Assembly (NCBI GenBank): GCA_947497175.1
Contig: CANMFM010000006.1
Location: 496,001 to 560,000, forward strand
Origin: an uncultured Aquimarina sp.
GTDB taxonomy: Bacteria; Bacteroidota; Bacteroidia; Flavobacteriales; Flavobacteriaceae
Direction: 5' to 3'
DNA length: 64,000 nt
The translations under genes and the position numbers were made by a program. This document shows, one piece after another, positions 33,684-42,156 of the stretch. Position 1 is the stretch's first letter, and every line of letters begins with the position of its first letter. The notes beneath the pieces are model-generated. The model had not been told where the DNA came from. It made no database searches and was given only the letters and a program-made list of their open reading frames with translations.

Positions 33684-33732
33684 ATAGATTAAACGAATTT
33701 AAAATTAAAAATAACCTTTAAAAAAATATACA

Positions 33733-34167
33733 ATGAGTTTAATTAAAAAAACAGACAGATTACCATTTCTTTTTGAAGACTTTTTTACTAACGATTGGTT
33801 AGGAGGAACAACAAATGTAAGTAGAATTGGATTTAATACTCCGGCAGTAAATGTAAAAGAAACTGATGAAAATTTTATTCTTGAACTTGCCTCACCTGGA
33901 TTTGTTAAAGAAGATTTTAATATCGAATTAGATAATGATGTTCTTACAATTTCTTCTGAAATAACCACAGAAAAGGAAACTAAAGAGGAGGGGAAATACA
34001 CCAGAAAAGAATTTAACTACAGCACGTTTAAGAGATCATTTAATTTACCTGATACTGTAGATGGAACTAGAATAGAAGCTTCTTATGAAAATGGAATGCT
34101 GTTAGCTGTATTGCCTAAAAAAGAAGAAGCAAAAATACAACCTAAGCGGTTGATAGAGATTTCATAA
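33733..34167 (+). CDS. Hsp20/alpha-crystallin family small heat-shock protein
   Basis: 144 residues. N-terminal ~35 residues variable (FFTNDWLGG), then the alpha-crystallin domain (~38-130: NTPAVNVKETDENFILELASPGF, VLTISSE, SFNLPDTVDGTRIEASYENGML) with the conserved A-x-x-x-n-G-v-L-like motif, and a C-terminal tail. It binds unfolding proteins as an ATP-independent holdase. It has its own sigma-54 promoter and terminator. Confidence 0.95.
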   Translation: MSLIKKTDRLPFLFEDFFTNDWLGGTTNVSRIGFNTPAVNVKETDENFILELASPGFVKEDFNIELDNDVLTISSEITTEKETKEEGKYTRKEFNYSTFKRSFNLPDTVDGTRIEASYENGMLLAVLPKKEEAKIQPKRLIEIS

Positions 34168-34203
34168 GTTGATTTGAGATTTGATTTAGTTGATTATTGT
34201 AAT

Positions 34204-34231
34204 GAAAACCACCTTTATAAAGGTGGTTTTC
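34204..34231. terminator. Bidirectional terminator between hsp20 and the response regulator gene
   Basis: A 13-bp stem GAAAACCACCTTT / AAAGGTGGTTTTC with a 2-nt loop; A-rich left arm and T-rich right arm can serve both directions. Confidence 0.8.
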
Positions 34232-34265
34232 ATATTTAATAAATTTTTCTGGTATAAGTGTAGCT

Positions 34266-34667
34266 TTAAAAGCTATTGATAAGCTTTTCAAGTTCTGCTT
34301 CAGAAATGGGTTTGGTAAGGTAGCCAGATACTTTTTCAAACTCTTTGGCTCTTTTCATATCTTTTGGGTTGTCTGATGATGACAGGATAAAAATAGTTAC
34401 ATCTTTTTTCAGTGTAGGGAAAATTTTTTCATATTCTATCAAAAATTCCCACCCATCCATAATTGGCATATTAAGATCAAGTAGAATAAGATCTGGTAAC
34501 TTATTTTTGTATTCATGATTTGATTTCAAATAGTTAATCCCTTCTTCTCCATTAGAAAAGACTAATAACTTTTTATCGCTATTAGGCATTCCTGCTACTA
34601 ATTTTTTAATAATGAATTGATGTACGATGTCATCATCGATTAGGCAAAGTGTTTCTTTATTTTCCAT
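34266..34667 (-). CDS. Single-domain response regulator (CheY/Rcp1-like)
   Basis: 133 residues, one receiver domain: acidic pocket in LCLIDDDIVHQ (Asp11-13), phosphate-acceptor Asp in LILLDLNMPIMDGWEF, Ser in IFILSSSDNP and Lys in YLTKPI. No output domain. The start overlaps the stop of the PAS kinase gene by 1 nt, so it is the cognate partner translated by coupling. It probably passes a phosphoryl signal by protein contact rather than by DNA binding. Confidence 0.95.
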   Translation of the reverse strand: MENKETLCLIDDDIVHQFIIKKLVAGMPNSDKKLLVFSNGEEGINYLKSNHEYKNKLPDLILLDLNMPIMDGWEFLIEYEKIFPTLKKDVTIFILSSSDNPKDMKRAKEFEKVSGYLTKPISEAELEKLINSF

Positions 34668-36118
34668 TATGAGGCTATATTAATGATAAATGTTGTACCT
34701 TCATCTAACTTACTAGAGACTTTGATTTTTCCGTTTAACGCTTCTATTTGCGATTTTGTCATGTATAGCCCCAGTCCTCTGGCATCAGGATTATTATGAA
34801 ATGTCTTGCGAAACCCGAACATTTTATCCTTGTGTTTTTTCAAATCAATACCGATACCGTTATCTTTAAATACAAGTTGTACAGAGTTTTTCATTTTTCT
34901 TGCGCTTATCTGAATCACTGGTGGTCTTTTTGGAGATTTGTATTTAATAGCATTCGATATAAGATTTAGAAAAATGCTTTGCAAATAGGATTTCGAATAT
35001 TCTATAGTATTAATTTCATCAAAATTTGTAATAATTTTAGCTTCGCTTGATAATATTTTTCCACTAAGCTGTTTTAATGTATTATTACAGACTTTTTCTA
35101 AGGAGATACGTTTCTTTTTAACATTCTTATTTCTATGTACCTGTACCGCTTCTGTTAGATCTTCAAGAGTGCTATTTAGCATTTCTGCGGATTTTCTGAT
35201 CAAGTCTGTATATTCTTGTTGTTCATCACTTAACCCCGTTTGTTCTAAAAATTTTGATAAAACAAAGATGTTAGCTACCGGTGATCTTAGATTATGTGAT
35301 GATATATAAGTAAACTCTTCTAGCTGTTTGTTTTTTATTTTTAATTCTTTTAGCATTACCTCTAATCTTAATTTCTGCTTTCTGGCAATGGTCTGATCTC
35401 GTGCGATGGCGAATATGTCTCCTGTAGCATCTACAGAGGTCGCAGTCCACTCTAACCAAATAGTATCTCCATTTTTGGTTTGATAACGATTTTCAAATGC
35501 TATTGCCGTATAGCCTACCATTTGTTTTTGTACCATGTCTGAGGTCTTATTTCTGTCGTCGGGATGGATAAAGGACATAAAGGGAGTACTTAAGAGTTCG
35601 CTTTCTGTATATCCCAATTTTTCAACCCAGACAGGATTTACCCTCTTAAAATAACCGTCTGAATTAGCAATAACAATAAAATCCTGACTCAGTTCAAATA
35701 AATCTGTGAGAAGTTTATTTTTGTCCTTAAGGTTTTGTAGGATTGCCTGCCCTTTCATTTTTTGCTTTCTTTGATTTGTGATTTCACTTCCTATAGCAAA
35801 AATATCACCTGTAATATCCACGGAGTTGATATTCCATTCTAACCAAATAATATCCCCGTTTTTTGCTACATACCTATTTACTAATGTAGATGAATCCGTA
35901 TGCAGAGAGAGTTGATTTTCAAAAACTTCTACACTTTTTTGTCTATCATCAGGATGTATAAAAGAAACATATGGAGTGCTAAGTAATTTTTCTTCGGAAT
36001 ACCCTAATTTCTTAATCCATTGTGGATTTACCATTTTAAAATAGCCATCTGCATTGACAACGGCCATAAAATGCTGACTTAGATTGAAAAAATATTTGTA
36101 CTGCAAATTTGTATTCAT
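34667..36118 (-). CDS. PAS sensor histidine kinase with two PAS domains
   Basis: 483 residues, no transmembrane segment. Two tandem PAS domains at ~5-120 and ~140-245 are close paralogues (ADGYFKMVNPQWIKKLGY / SDGYFKRVNPVWVEKLGY; each followed by IWLEW and GDIFAI). A short coiled coil leads to the phosphoacceptor region (EFTYISSHNLRSPVANIF) and an HATPase domain (NLISNAIKYKS, DNGIGI, GLGLYMTKSQIE). It is cytosolic and senses an internal cue, perhaps redox or small molecules. Operon with the response regulator. Confidence 0.95.
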   Translation of the reverse strand: MNTNLQYKYFFNLSQHFMAVVNADGYFKMVNPQWIKKLGYSEEKLLSTPYVSFIHPDDRQKSVEVFENQLSLHTDSSTLVNRYVAKNGDIIWLEWNINSVDITGDIFAIGSEITNQRKQKMKGQAILQNLKDKNKLLTDLFELSQDFIVIANSDGYFKRVNPVWVEKLGYTESELLSTPFMSFIHPDDRNKTSDMVQKQMVGYTAIAFENRYQTKNGDTIWLEWTATSVDATGDIFAIARDQTIARKQKLRLEVMLKELKIKNKQLEEFTYISSHNLRSPVANIFVLSKFLEQTGLSDEQQEYTDLIRKSAEMLNSTLEDLTEAVQVHRNKNVKKKRISLEKVCNNTLKQLSGKILSSEAKIITNFDEINTIEYSKSYLQSIFLNLISNAIKYKSPKRPPVIQISARKMKNSVQLVFKDNGIGIDLKKHKDKMFGFRKTFHNNPDARGLGLYMTKSQIEALNGKIKVSSKLDEGTTFIINIAS

Positions 36119-36470
36119 AACATTGTAAGTATAAGGTTATACTAAAAGGTCTGGCTAATCTTACTCGTTCTACTTTTATTCTAATTCTTTAGAATCGCAG
36201 TAGATTGCGATTACTATACAGGTTAATGATATTTTATGGGGTAATAAATGTTTTATTAATTTTAAAATACAGTTTTGACAATACGGTGATGTGTAGTTGC
36301 ACATTCAATTTGGTACTTTTTAATATAAAGATAGGAGCTTAATCAATTGGATTTTTGAGGGAATCCGTAAACAAGAATTATTTATTGTAAATTACAAGTA
36401 AGAATGAACATGTTTTAGCCTTGCTTATGCTAACAAGATTGATGGTATAATCGATATGTGTTCTGAAATT
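36119..36470. other. Non-coding stretch with two small inverted repeats
   Basis: About 350 bp without a supportable ORF. GTATAA-GG-TTATAC at 36129-36142, just before the PAS kinase start, and AATCGCA-N6-TGCGATT at 36193-36212 are perfect inverted repeats, either of which could be an operator for the PAS kinase operon. No -7 element is clear. Confidence 0.35.
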
Positions 36471-37229
36471 TTATAAATCTAACCATTTTTTAAAATTAGA
36501 AGTTCGCTCTCTTGATACTATGATCTGTTCTTCATCTCGAGGTTTTAACTTTAATAATAATCGGCTATTAAAGTAGCTATGAATTTCTATGACCGCGTTA
36601 ACAGAAACCATATATTTCCTGTTTATTCTAAAAAAATGGACGGGGTCCAAAATTTCTTCTAATTGATCAATAGAATACTCTATGGGGTACTGTTGTCCGG
36701 TATATGAATACAAAAAAATAATACCATCATGAGACTTAAAATAGGCAATATCTTCAACATTAAATGTATTAAAGTGATTGCCTACTTTTATCATAAAACG
36801 TTTCTTGTATTCTTTATTAAATAGTTTTTTAATCCGGTCTAATTGATCCTGGTCTATTGGTATATCAGTATCGGTGTAGTTTTTACGATACTTTGCTAAT
36901 GCCTTCTTCAAGTCTTTTTTATCTATGGGTTTTAGAAGATAGTCTAATCCATTGTATTTGAAACCTCTAATGGCATATTCGTTATACGCTGTGGTAAATA
37001 TTACCGGCGGGTGATCTTCCAAAAAGTCCAGAATATCAAAACCATATCCATCATTAAGTTGAATATCAAGAAAAATAAGATCTGGTAATGGATTGTTATC
37101 AAACCAAATACGTCCATTTTCGACAGAAGTAATTTGTCCTGCGATCTCTATTTCCGGGGCAAGTTCTGCAACAAGATTGGCAAGGCGTCTTGAGGCAATA
37201 TTCTCATCTTCAATAATTACTGCAGTCAT
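36471..37229 (-). CDS. LytTR family response regulator
   Basis: 252 residues. Receiver domain ~1-120 with IIEDENIASRRL and phosphoacceptor LIFLDIQLNDGYGFDIL, Lys in YLLKPIDKKDL; LytTR DNA-binding domain ~150-252 (VEDIAYFKSHDGIIFLY, HFFRINRKYMVSVNAVI). Gap of 1 nt to the upstream histidine kinase gene, so a two-gene operon. LytTR regulators usually bind direct repeats upstream of target genes; the nearest candidate target is the divergent TonB receptor operon. Confidence 0.95.
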   Translation of the reverse strand: MTAVIIEDENIASRRLANLVAELAPEIEIAGQITSVENGRIWFDNNPLPDLIFLDIQLNDGYGFDILDFLEDHPPVIFTTAYNEYAIRGFKYNGLDYLLKPIDKKDLKKALAKYRKNYTDTDIPIDQDQLDRIKKLFNKEYKKRFMIKVGNHFNTFNVEDIAYFKSHDGIIFLYSYTGQQYPIEYSIDQLEEILDPVHFFRINRKYMVSVNAVIEIHSYFNSRLLLKLKPRDEEQIIVSRERTSNFKKWLDL

Positions 37230-37230
37230 G

Positions 37231-38355
37231 TCATGAAACTTTTACAATAGAAATGTCTTTGATATCTTTCGTCAAAAGAGGAATCGTGATTTTAAAAAAA
37301 CTATTCTCAGTTTCTATTTTTACTTTTTGATTTGTATAAAATGCATACCTCTTCTGTATATTTTTAAGTCCTAATTTTGTAGACACTTCTTTTTGTGGTC
37401 TCACGTGTAGATTATTTTGTATCACAATGCTATGTGTATCCTTAGAAAAAATACTAATCTCCAGCGGCTTTTCTTTAGAATAATAATTATGTTTGAGAGC
37501 ATTTTCAACTAGCATTTGCAAGGTTAATGTTGGGATTAAATATTCCTTTGGGTTAACAGATATGTAGGTGGAGATGCTTAGTGCGTCTTTATGCCTTACA
37601 TTCATCATAAAAATAAATGAATCTAAAAAATTAAGTTCTTTCTCGAGACTAACCAAATCTTCTTCTCTATTGTCAAGAATATACCGATAACAAGAAGCTA
37701 GTCTTGATACAAAATCTGAAGCAAGATCCCGGTCTTCATACATTAACGAAGTTAAAGTATTTAGACTGTTGAATAAAAAATGCGGGCTGATCTGATTTTT
37801 CAAAGATTTATATTTAGAAGTCATTGCTTCTTTTTTAAGTTTATTCATATGGTTTTCTAGCTCTTTTTTCTGTTTAAGGGCATAGTAAAACATATTAAAA
37901 AGAATTGCGGCAAATCCCAAAACGGTAGCTCTAAAAAAGTCGATCCTAAATCGCAGCCAGGGGTCATCAGCATCTATCTGGCATAGGTGTTCTAATTCAA
38001 AAATAGCAACATAATAAAGTAGCGCGGCAGTGGGAAGGATAATTAGTAAATTGATGGCTAAAATCTTAAATCCATTAGAGATGTCTAAACTTCTTCCAAT
38101 ATTAGAGTTTAATTCACGGCGTATTAGCCAGTCATTAGTTTCCCAAGCTAACATAAGAAGAAAGAAAGCACTGAAATAATAAAAAACTCCTGTAGCATCA
38201 AATACAGTTCCGTCATCATCATCATGATCAATAGTTAATTTCACCAGAAAATATATCAAATTCACGATAAGAAAGCGAATGGCGAATTTCTTTATGTAAT
38301 TTTTTGAAACCATATACAGCACAAGTAATGAGTAGGATAAAGATACACAACTCAT
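37231..38355 (-). CDS. LytS-like sensor histidine kinase (His_kinase family)
   Basis: 374 residues from ATG 38355, or 360 from ATG 38313, which is the more typical start (MVSKNYIKKFAIRF). Four transmembrane helices are predicted in the first ~200 residues. The His_kinase domain has the phosphoacceptor region LKNQISPHFLFNSLNTL and an HATPase domain with LVENALKHNYYS. The partner regulator follows at 36471-37229. The signal is not evident; a loop rich in Asp (IDHDDDDGTV) follows the first membrane helix and could contact cations. Confidence 0.93.
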   Translation of the reverse strand: MSCVSLSYSLLVLYMVSKNYIKKFAIRFLIVNLIYFLVKLTIDHDDDDGTVFDATGVFYYFSAFFLLMLAWETNDWLIRRELNSNIGRSLDISNGFKILAINLLIILPTAALLYYVAIFELEHLCQIDADDPWLRFRIDFFRATVLGFAAILFNMFYYALKQKKELENHMNKLKKEAMTSKYKSLKNQISPHFLFNSLNTLTSLMYEDRDLASDFVSRLASCYRYILDNREEDLVSLEKELNFLDSFIFMMNVRHKDALSISTYISVNPKEYLIPTLTLQMLVENALKHNYYSKEKPLEISIFSKDTHSIVIQNNLHVRPQKEVSTKLGLKNIQKRYAFYTNQKVKIETENSFFKITIPLLTKDIKDISIVKVS

Positions 38356-38477
38356 TTACAATAATGATTTCTCAATTGGTTCAGTTGTCAAATTAAGAGT
38401 TGAACTGTAGAAAACCAGATCTGACTCAGAAAAATGATACAGATACGTATAATTTTGACTCTAACATAAACTTTAAG

Positions 38478-38511
38478 CAATTCAGAATTGAAAATTGCAG
38501 TTCAGATTATT
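38478..38511 (+). promoter_or_regulatory. Putative regulator-binding direct repeat in the LytS/LytTR - TonB intergenic region
   Basis: GCAATTCAGAATT (from 38478) and GCAGTTCAGATTA (from 38498) repeat with a 20-nt period, i.e. two helical turns. TTCAGTT at 38381 and, inverted, TTGAACTG at 38401 resemble the half-site. The layout fits LytTR-type recognition but there is no direct proof. Confidence 0.35.
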
Positions 38512-38575
38512 TGAGTATCAATCTTTTCGATAAGTACGCAGTTTTGGATAAAATCTTTAAAAATCTAATGATACT

Positions 38576-40960
38576 ATGAAAAAGATTGTTTTTATCCTAT
38601 GTATTTCAATAGCCTACGTTACAAATGCCCAGACTGGTGTGATTAAAGGTACAATTATCGACAAACAGTCGGAAACTCCTTTGGTAGGTGCTACTATAGA
38701 ACTACTCAATACAGATGTAACCAATGGGGTAGTCACCGATATCGATGGTTATTTTGTGTTAGAAAACGTAGCGGTTGGACGTCAAACTATACGAGTAAGT
38801 TATATTGGTTTCGAATCCATTTCATTGCCCAATATTGTAGTAACATCTGGAAAAGATGCCGTAGTCAATGTCTCTCTCATAGAGGCCTTTGATCAATTAG
38901 ACGAAGTAATAATCACTAACGAGAATGCCAAAGCCAGGGCCATAAACAAACTTGCATCTGTATCTGCTCGTCAGTTCGGAGTAGAAGAAGTAACCCGTTT
39001 TTCTGGTGGAAGAAGCGATGTAGGAAGATTAGCAGCCAATTTTGCAGGAGTATCTGCACCCGATGATAGTCGTAATGATATTGTGGTAAGAGGTAATTCG
39101 CCAGTTGGGTTATTATGGAGGTTAGAGGGGGTTCCAATTCCAAGTCCAAATCATTATTCTACCCTTGGAACCACAGGAGGCCCGGTTTCTGCATTGAACC
39201 CCAATTTATTGAAGAATTCTGATTTCATTACTTCTGCTTTTCCTTCAGAATATGGAAATGCAATCGGTGGTGTATTTGATCTCGGTTTTAGGAAGGGAAA
39301 TCGGGATGATTATGAATTTACAGGGCAAGTAGGTATTTTTACCGGTGTAGAGGCTATGGCCGAAGGTCCTTTAGGAAAGAATAAAGGTTCTTTCTTAATC
39401 GCTGGAAGATATTCACTTGTCGGAATTTTAGGAGTAGGAGCAGGAGGGACCTCTGCGGCGCCAAATTATAGTGATATTTCGTTTAATATAGATGTTGGGA
39501 AAGGAAAGCTAGGAAACTTTTCACTATTCGGAATTATTGGTTTCTCTGATATCGAGTTTCTGGGAAATGATATTGATGAAGACGACCTTTTTGCAGCCGA
39601 AGATGAAAATACGTTTGTCGAGTCCGGATTTGGGGTCGTAGGGCTTAAACATCAAACAAATCTTGGAGAACACTCCTTTCTTAGAACTATAGTTTCGGGA
39701 TCGTACTCAATGAACGACTTTGTTGCAGATCGCTTTATCGATAAAGATACACCACAAGAAAGAATCATTAGGTATACCGAAGCCAATAATATGGAGTCTC
39801 GTCTCACATTTTCGACACTATTTAATAGTAAATTGAGTAATAAAGCTACATTAAGGACGGGAGTTCTGGTAGAAAATTTTAGAGTAGAATCTTTAGAAAG
39901 AGATCGCTTAGAACAACCAGATAACGATGGAGATGGTGATCCTGATTTGTTTACATTTACTGATATTGATGAAAGTTTGAGTATTGTTCAACCCTATATT
40001 CAGACACAACTTAGAGTAACAAAAGAGTTAACGCTGAATGCCGGAGTACATGGACAATATAGTACCCTAAATGAGCAATTTGTAGTTGAGCCCAGAGCTG
40101 GCCTTACTTATAAAGTCGGGCAAAACCATAGTTTTAGTTTAGGATACGGATTACATTATCAAACTGTTTCATTACCTCTTTTATTTCTAAATGAAGAAAT
40201 CAATGGAGAATTGGAGCAAACTAACCTGGAACTTGATTTTGTACAAAGCAGTCATTATGTATTTGGATATGATGTGAGAATTGGCACTGGATGGAGAGGT
40301 AAATTTGAAGTGTATTACCAAGATATAGATAACGCCGCAGTAGAACCTTTTCCGTCTAGCTATTCCTCGCTTACCGAAGGTGCAGATTTTGGATTTCAAA
40401 ATGATCGGGTCTCTTTAGTAAATGAAGGGACAGGATTTAATCAGGGAATTGAACTTACTCTAGAAAAATTTTTTAGCGATGGTTATTACGGGTTATTGAC
40501 GACTTCTTTATTTGAAAGTAAATATGAAGGTAGTGACGGGATTGAGCGTAATACACCTTTTAATAATGGTTATGTTCTAAATGTGCTTGCCGGAAAAGAA
40601 TTTAAAATAGGTAAAGGAGGAAAAAATGTTTTGTCCCTGGATACACGAGTTACCTTATCCGGAGGAAGATATTTTACCCCTGTAAACCTTGAAGCGTCTC
40701 AGCAAGCCGGTTTTGAAGTGCTTAGAGAAGATCTTGCCTTTAGTGAGCAGGCTGATGATTATTTTAGATGGGATGTAAAACTAGGGTATAAAATCAACAA
40801 TAAATCAAAAAAACGATCACATCAATTTTATGTAGATTTACAAAATGTAACAGGTAACGAAAATGTATTTACACGAAGATATAACCGATTAACTAATCAG
40901 GTAGATCAAGTAGATCAAATTGGGTTTTTTCCGGATTTTGGGTATAGATTTCAGTTTTAG
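38576..40960 (+). CDS. TonB-dependent receptor with carboxypeptidase-regulatory-like N-terminal domain
   Basis: 794 residues with a signal peptide (AYVTNAQ). Order: CarbopepD_reg-type domain (~23-105, GVIKGTIIDKQSETPLVGAT), plug (NDIVVRGNSPVGLLWRLEGV, ALNPNLLKNSDFITSAFPSEYG) and a barrel ending in DFGYRFQF. It lacks an STN domain, so it is a transporter, not a FecR-type transducer. It is the first gene of an operon with the DinB-like gene, divergent from the LytS/LytTR pair, which probably controls it. The ligand is unknown. Confidence 0.94.
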   Translation: MKKIVFILCISIAYVTNAQTGVIKGTIIDKQSETPLVGATIELLNTDVTNGVVTDIDGYFVLENVAVGRQTIRVSYIGFESISLPNIVVTSGKDAVVNVSLIEAFDQLDEVIITNENAKARAINKLASVSARQFGVEEVTRFSGGRSDVGRLAANFAGVSAPDDSRNDIVVRGNSPVGLLWRLEGVPIPSPNHYSTLGTTGGPVSALNPNLLKNSDFITSAFPSEYGNAIGGVFDLGFRKGNRDDYEFTGQVGIFTGVEAMAEGPLGKNKGSFLIAGRYSLVGILGVGAGGTSAAPNYSDISFNIDVGKGKLGNFSLFGIIGFSDIEFLGNDIDEDDLFAAEDENTFVESGFGVVGLKHQTNLGEHSFLRTIVSGSYSMNDFVADRFIDKDTPQERIIRYTEANNMESRLTFSTLFNSKLSNKATLRTGVLVENFRVESLERDRLEQPDNDGDGDPDLFTFTDIDESLSIVQPYIQTQLRVTKELTLNAGVHGQYSTLNEQFVVEPRAGLTYKVGQNHSFSLGYGLHYQTVSLPLLFLNEEINGELEQTNLELDFVQSSHYVFGYDVRIGTGWRGKFEVYYQDIDNAAVEPFPSSYSSLTEGADFGFQNDRVSLVNEGTGFNQGIELTLEKFFSDGYYGLLTTSLFESKYEGSDGIERNTPFNNGYVLNVLAGKEFKIGKGGKNVLSLDTRVTLSGGRYFTPVNLEASQQAGFEVLREDLAFSEQADDYFRWDVKLGYKINNKSKKRSHQFYVDLQNVTGNENVFTRRYNRLTNQVDQVDQIGFFPDFGYRFQF

Positions 40961-40986
40961 TTTTATAAATATTTAAAATCAATATC

Positions 40987-41526
40987 ATGAAAATACGTAT
41001 AACATCAACTCTTATCTTGTGTCTTATTATCATTGGTACTGTTAGTGTCGCTAGCTTACCTTCAAAAAATAATTTTATGACCAGCGAATTAAATAGAATA
41101 GAACAGTATCTCATTCACAGAGATAGTCTCAATAAAGAAGTTTCTAAAGTAGCGGTTGGTTGGCACCTCGATCATAGTTTAAAAGTGATTAACGGGATTT
41201 GCGATTCTTTACGCGCATCAAATCCAGAAACTTATAAAAGAAAATTTAATATAGCACGTGCATTCTCTTTTACCTTTGGATTCATCCCCCGTGGTCGAGC
41301 ACAATCACCTAAGTCGGTATTGCCTCCAGATGCTATAAAAACAGCTGATATTGTTTCTCAATTGGCGATGGCAAGAGACAAATTGGTAACTCTTGAAACC
41401 CTTGATAATAAATCAAATTTCAAACATCCGGTTTTTGATCAATTAAATAAGAAACAGGCTAGGCGCTTTATTGAAATTCATACCCGACACCATTTAAAAA
41501 TTGTGCAGGATATCCTGAAAGAATAA
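40987..41526 (+). CDS. DinB/DUF1569-like protein with N-terminal membrane anchor
   Basis: 179 residues. A hydrophobic N-terminal segment (~5-23, STLILCLIIIGTVSVASL) is a signal anchor or signal peptide. Then comes a helical domain resembling DUF1569/DinB proteins: VAVGWHLDHSLKVINGI and FIEIHTRHHLKIVQDIL supply His residues spaced like the metal ligands of that superfamily. Intact DinB-like proteins are cytosolic, so the membrane anchor is unusual. It follows the TonB receptor by 26 nt, suggesting a link with that transporter. Role unknown. Confidence 0.75.
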   Translation: MKIRITSTLILCLIIIGTVSVASLPSKNNFMTSELNRIEQYLIHRDSLNKEVSKVAVGWHLDHSLKVINGICDSLRASNPETYKRKFNIARAFSFTFGFIPRGRAQSPKSVLPPDAIKTADIVSQLAMARDKLVTLETLDNKSNFKHPVFDQLNKKQARRFIEIHTRHHLKIVQDILKE

Positions 41527-41590
41527 TCTGGCACTGAAAATTTCCCAAAAGTTGTGATTGCAAATTCAAAATTCTATGTAAGAGATAGTG

Positions 41591-42034
41591 TTATTTTTTC
41601 CAGTCTTTCTGATATGTTCTAATGATCTCAAGGTTCATTCTCAATAACCCCATGGTACCAATTCCCAGCACAAATAAACCAACCGAAATGTCTTTTAATT
41701 CCTGATGTTTTGTAAAGAACATTGTAAAAATACCCAAAGTAAATATCCCTGCAATCAATAGCGATAAATAGATAATCCAACGTTTAGCATTTTTAGGTTT
41801 TCCTAATATTCGATCTCCAAGTTTAGTACGTTTTCTAATGTCTGCTAATGAAGTAAAACTTAAGCCAATTCCAAGAAATAATAACCCTAAATTATAATCA
41901 GAGATAAGATTTTCACTTTCAAAAATGATAGGTTTATAGCAATAGTATATTGCAATACTCAAAAAAGGGTATTGTAAAAAACTGATATAGTGAAAGATTT
42001 TAAATGTTTTCTCCATAGTATCTTTTGATCTCAT
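41591..42034 (-). CDS. Small integral membrane protein
   Basis: 147 residues with four predicted transmembrane helices (FHYISFLQYPFLSIAIYY, LISDYNLGLLFLGIGLSF, KRWIIYLSLLIAGIFTLGIF and a last one near IGTMGLLRM) and a short basic cytosolic loop. No named family is recognised. It is a single gene, convergent with the TonB receptor/DinB operon. Confidence 0.8.
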   Translation of the reverse strand: MRSKDTMEKTFKIFHYISFLQYPFLSIAIYYCYKPIIFESENLISDYNLGLLFLGIGLSFTSLADIRKRTKLGDRILGKPKNAKRWIIYLSLLIAGIFTLGIFTMFFTKHQELKDISVGLFVLGIGTMGLLRMNLEIIRTYQKDWKK

Positions 42035-42156
42035 ATAATTACTCGTAAAGATAATTTTTTTTCATATTTCACACCTCATTTTCTACATGGCAAGGATATA
42101 CTAAAGACTTTTTCTTATATTTAGTAAGGCAATAAATACTCTAAAACCAATATCCT

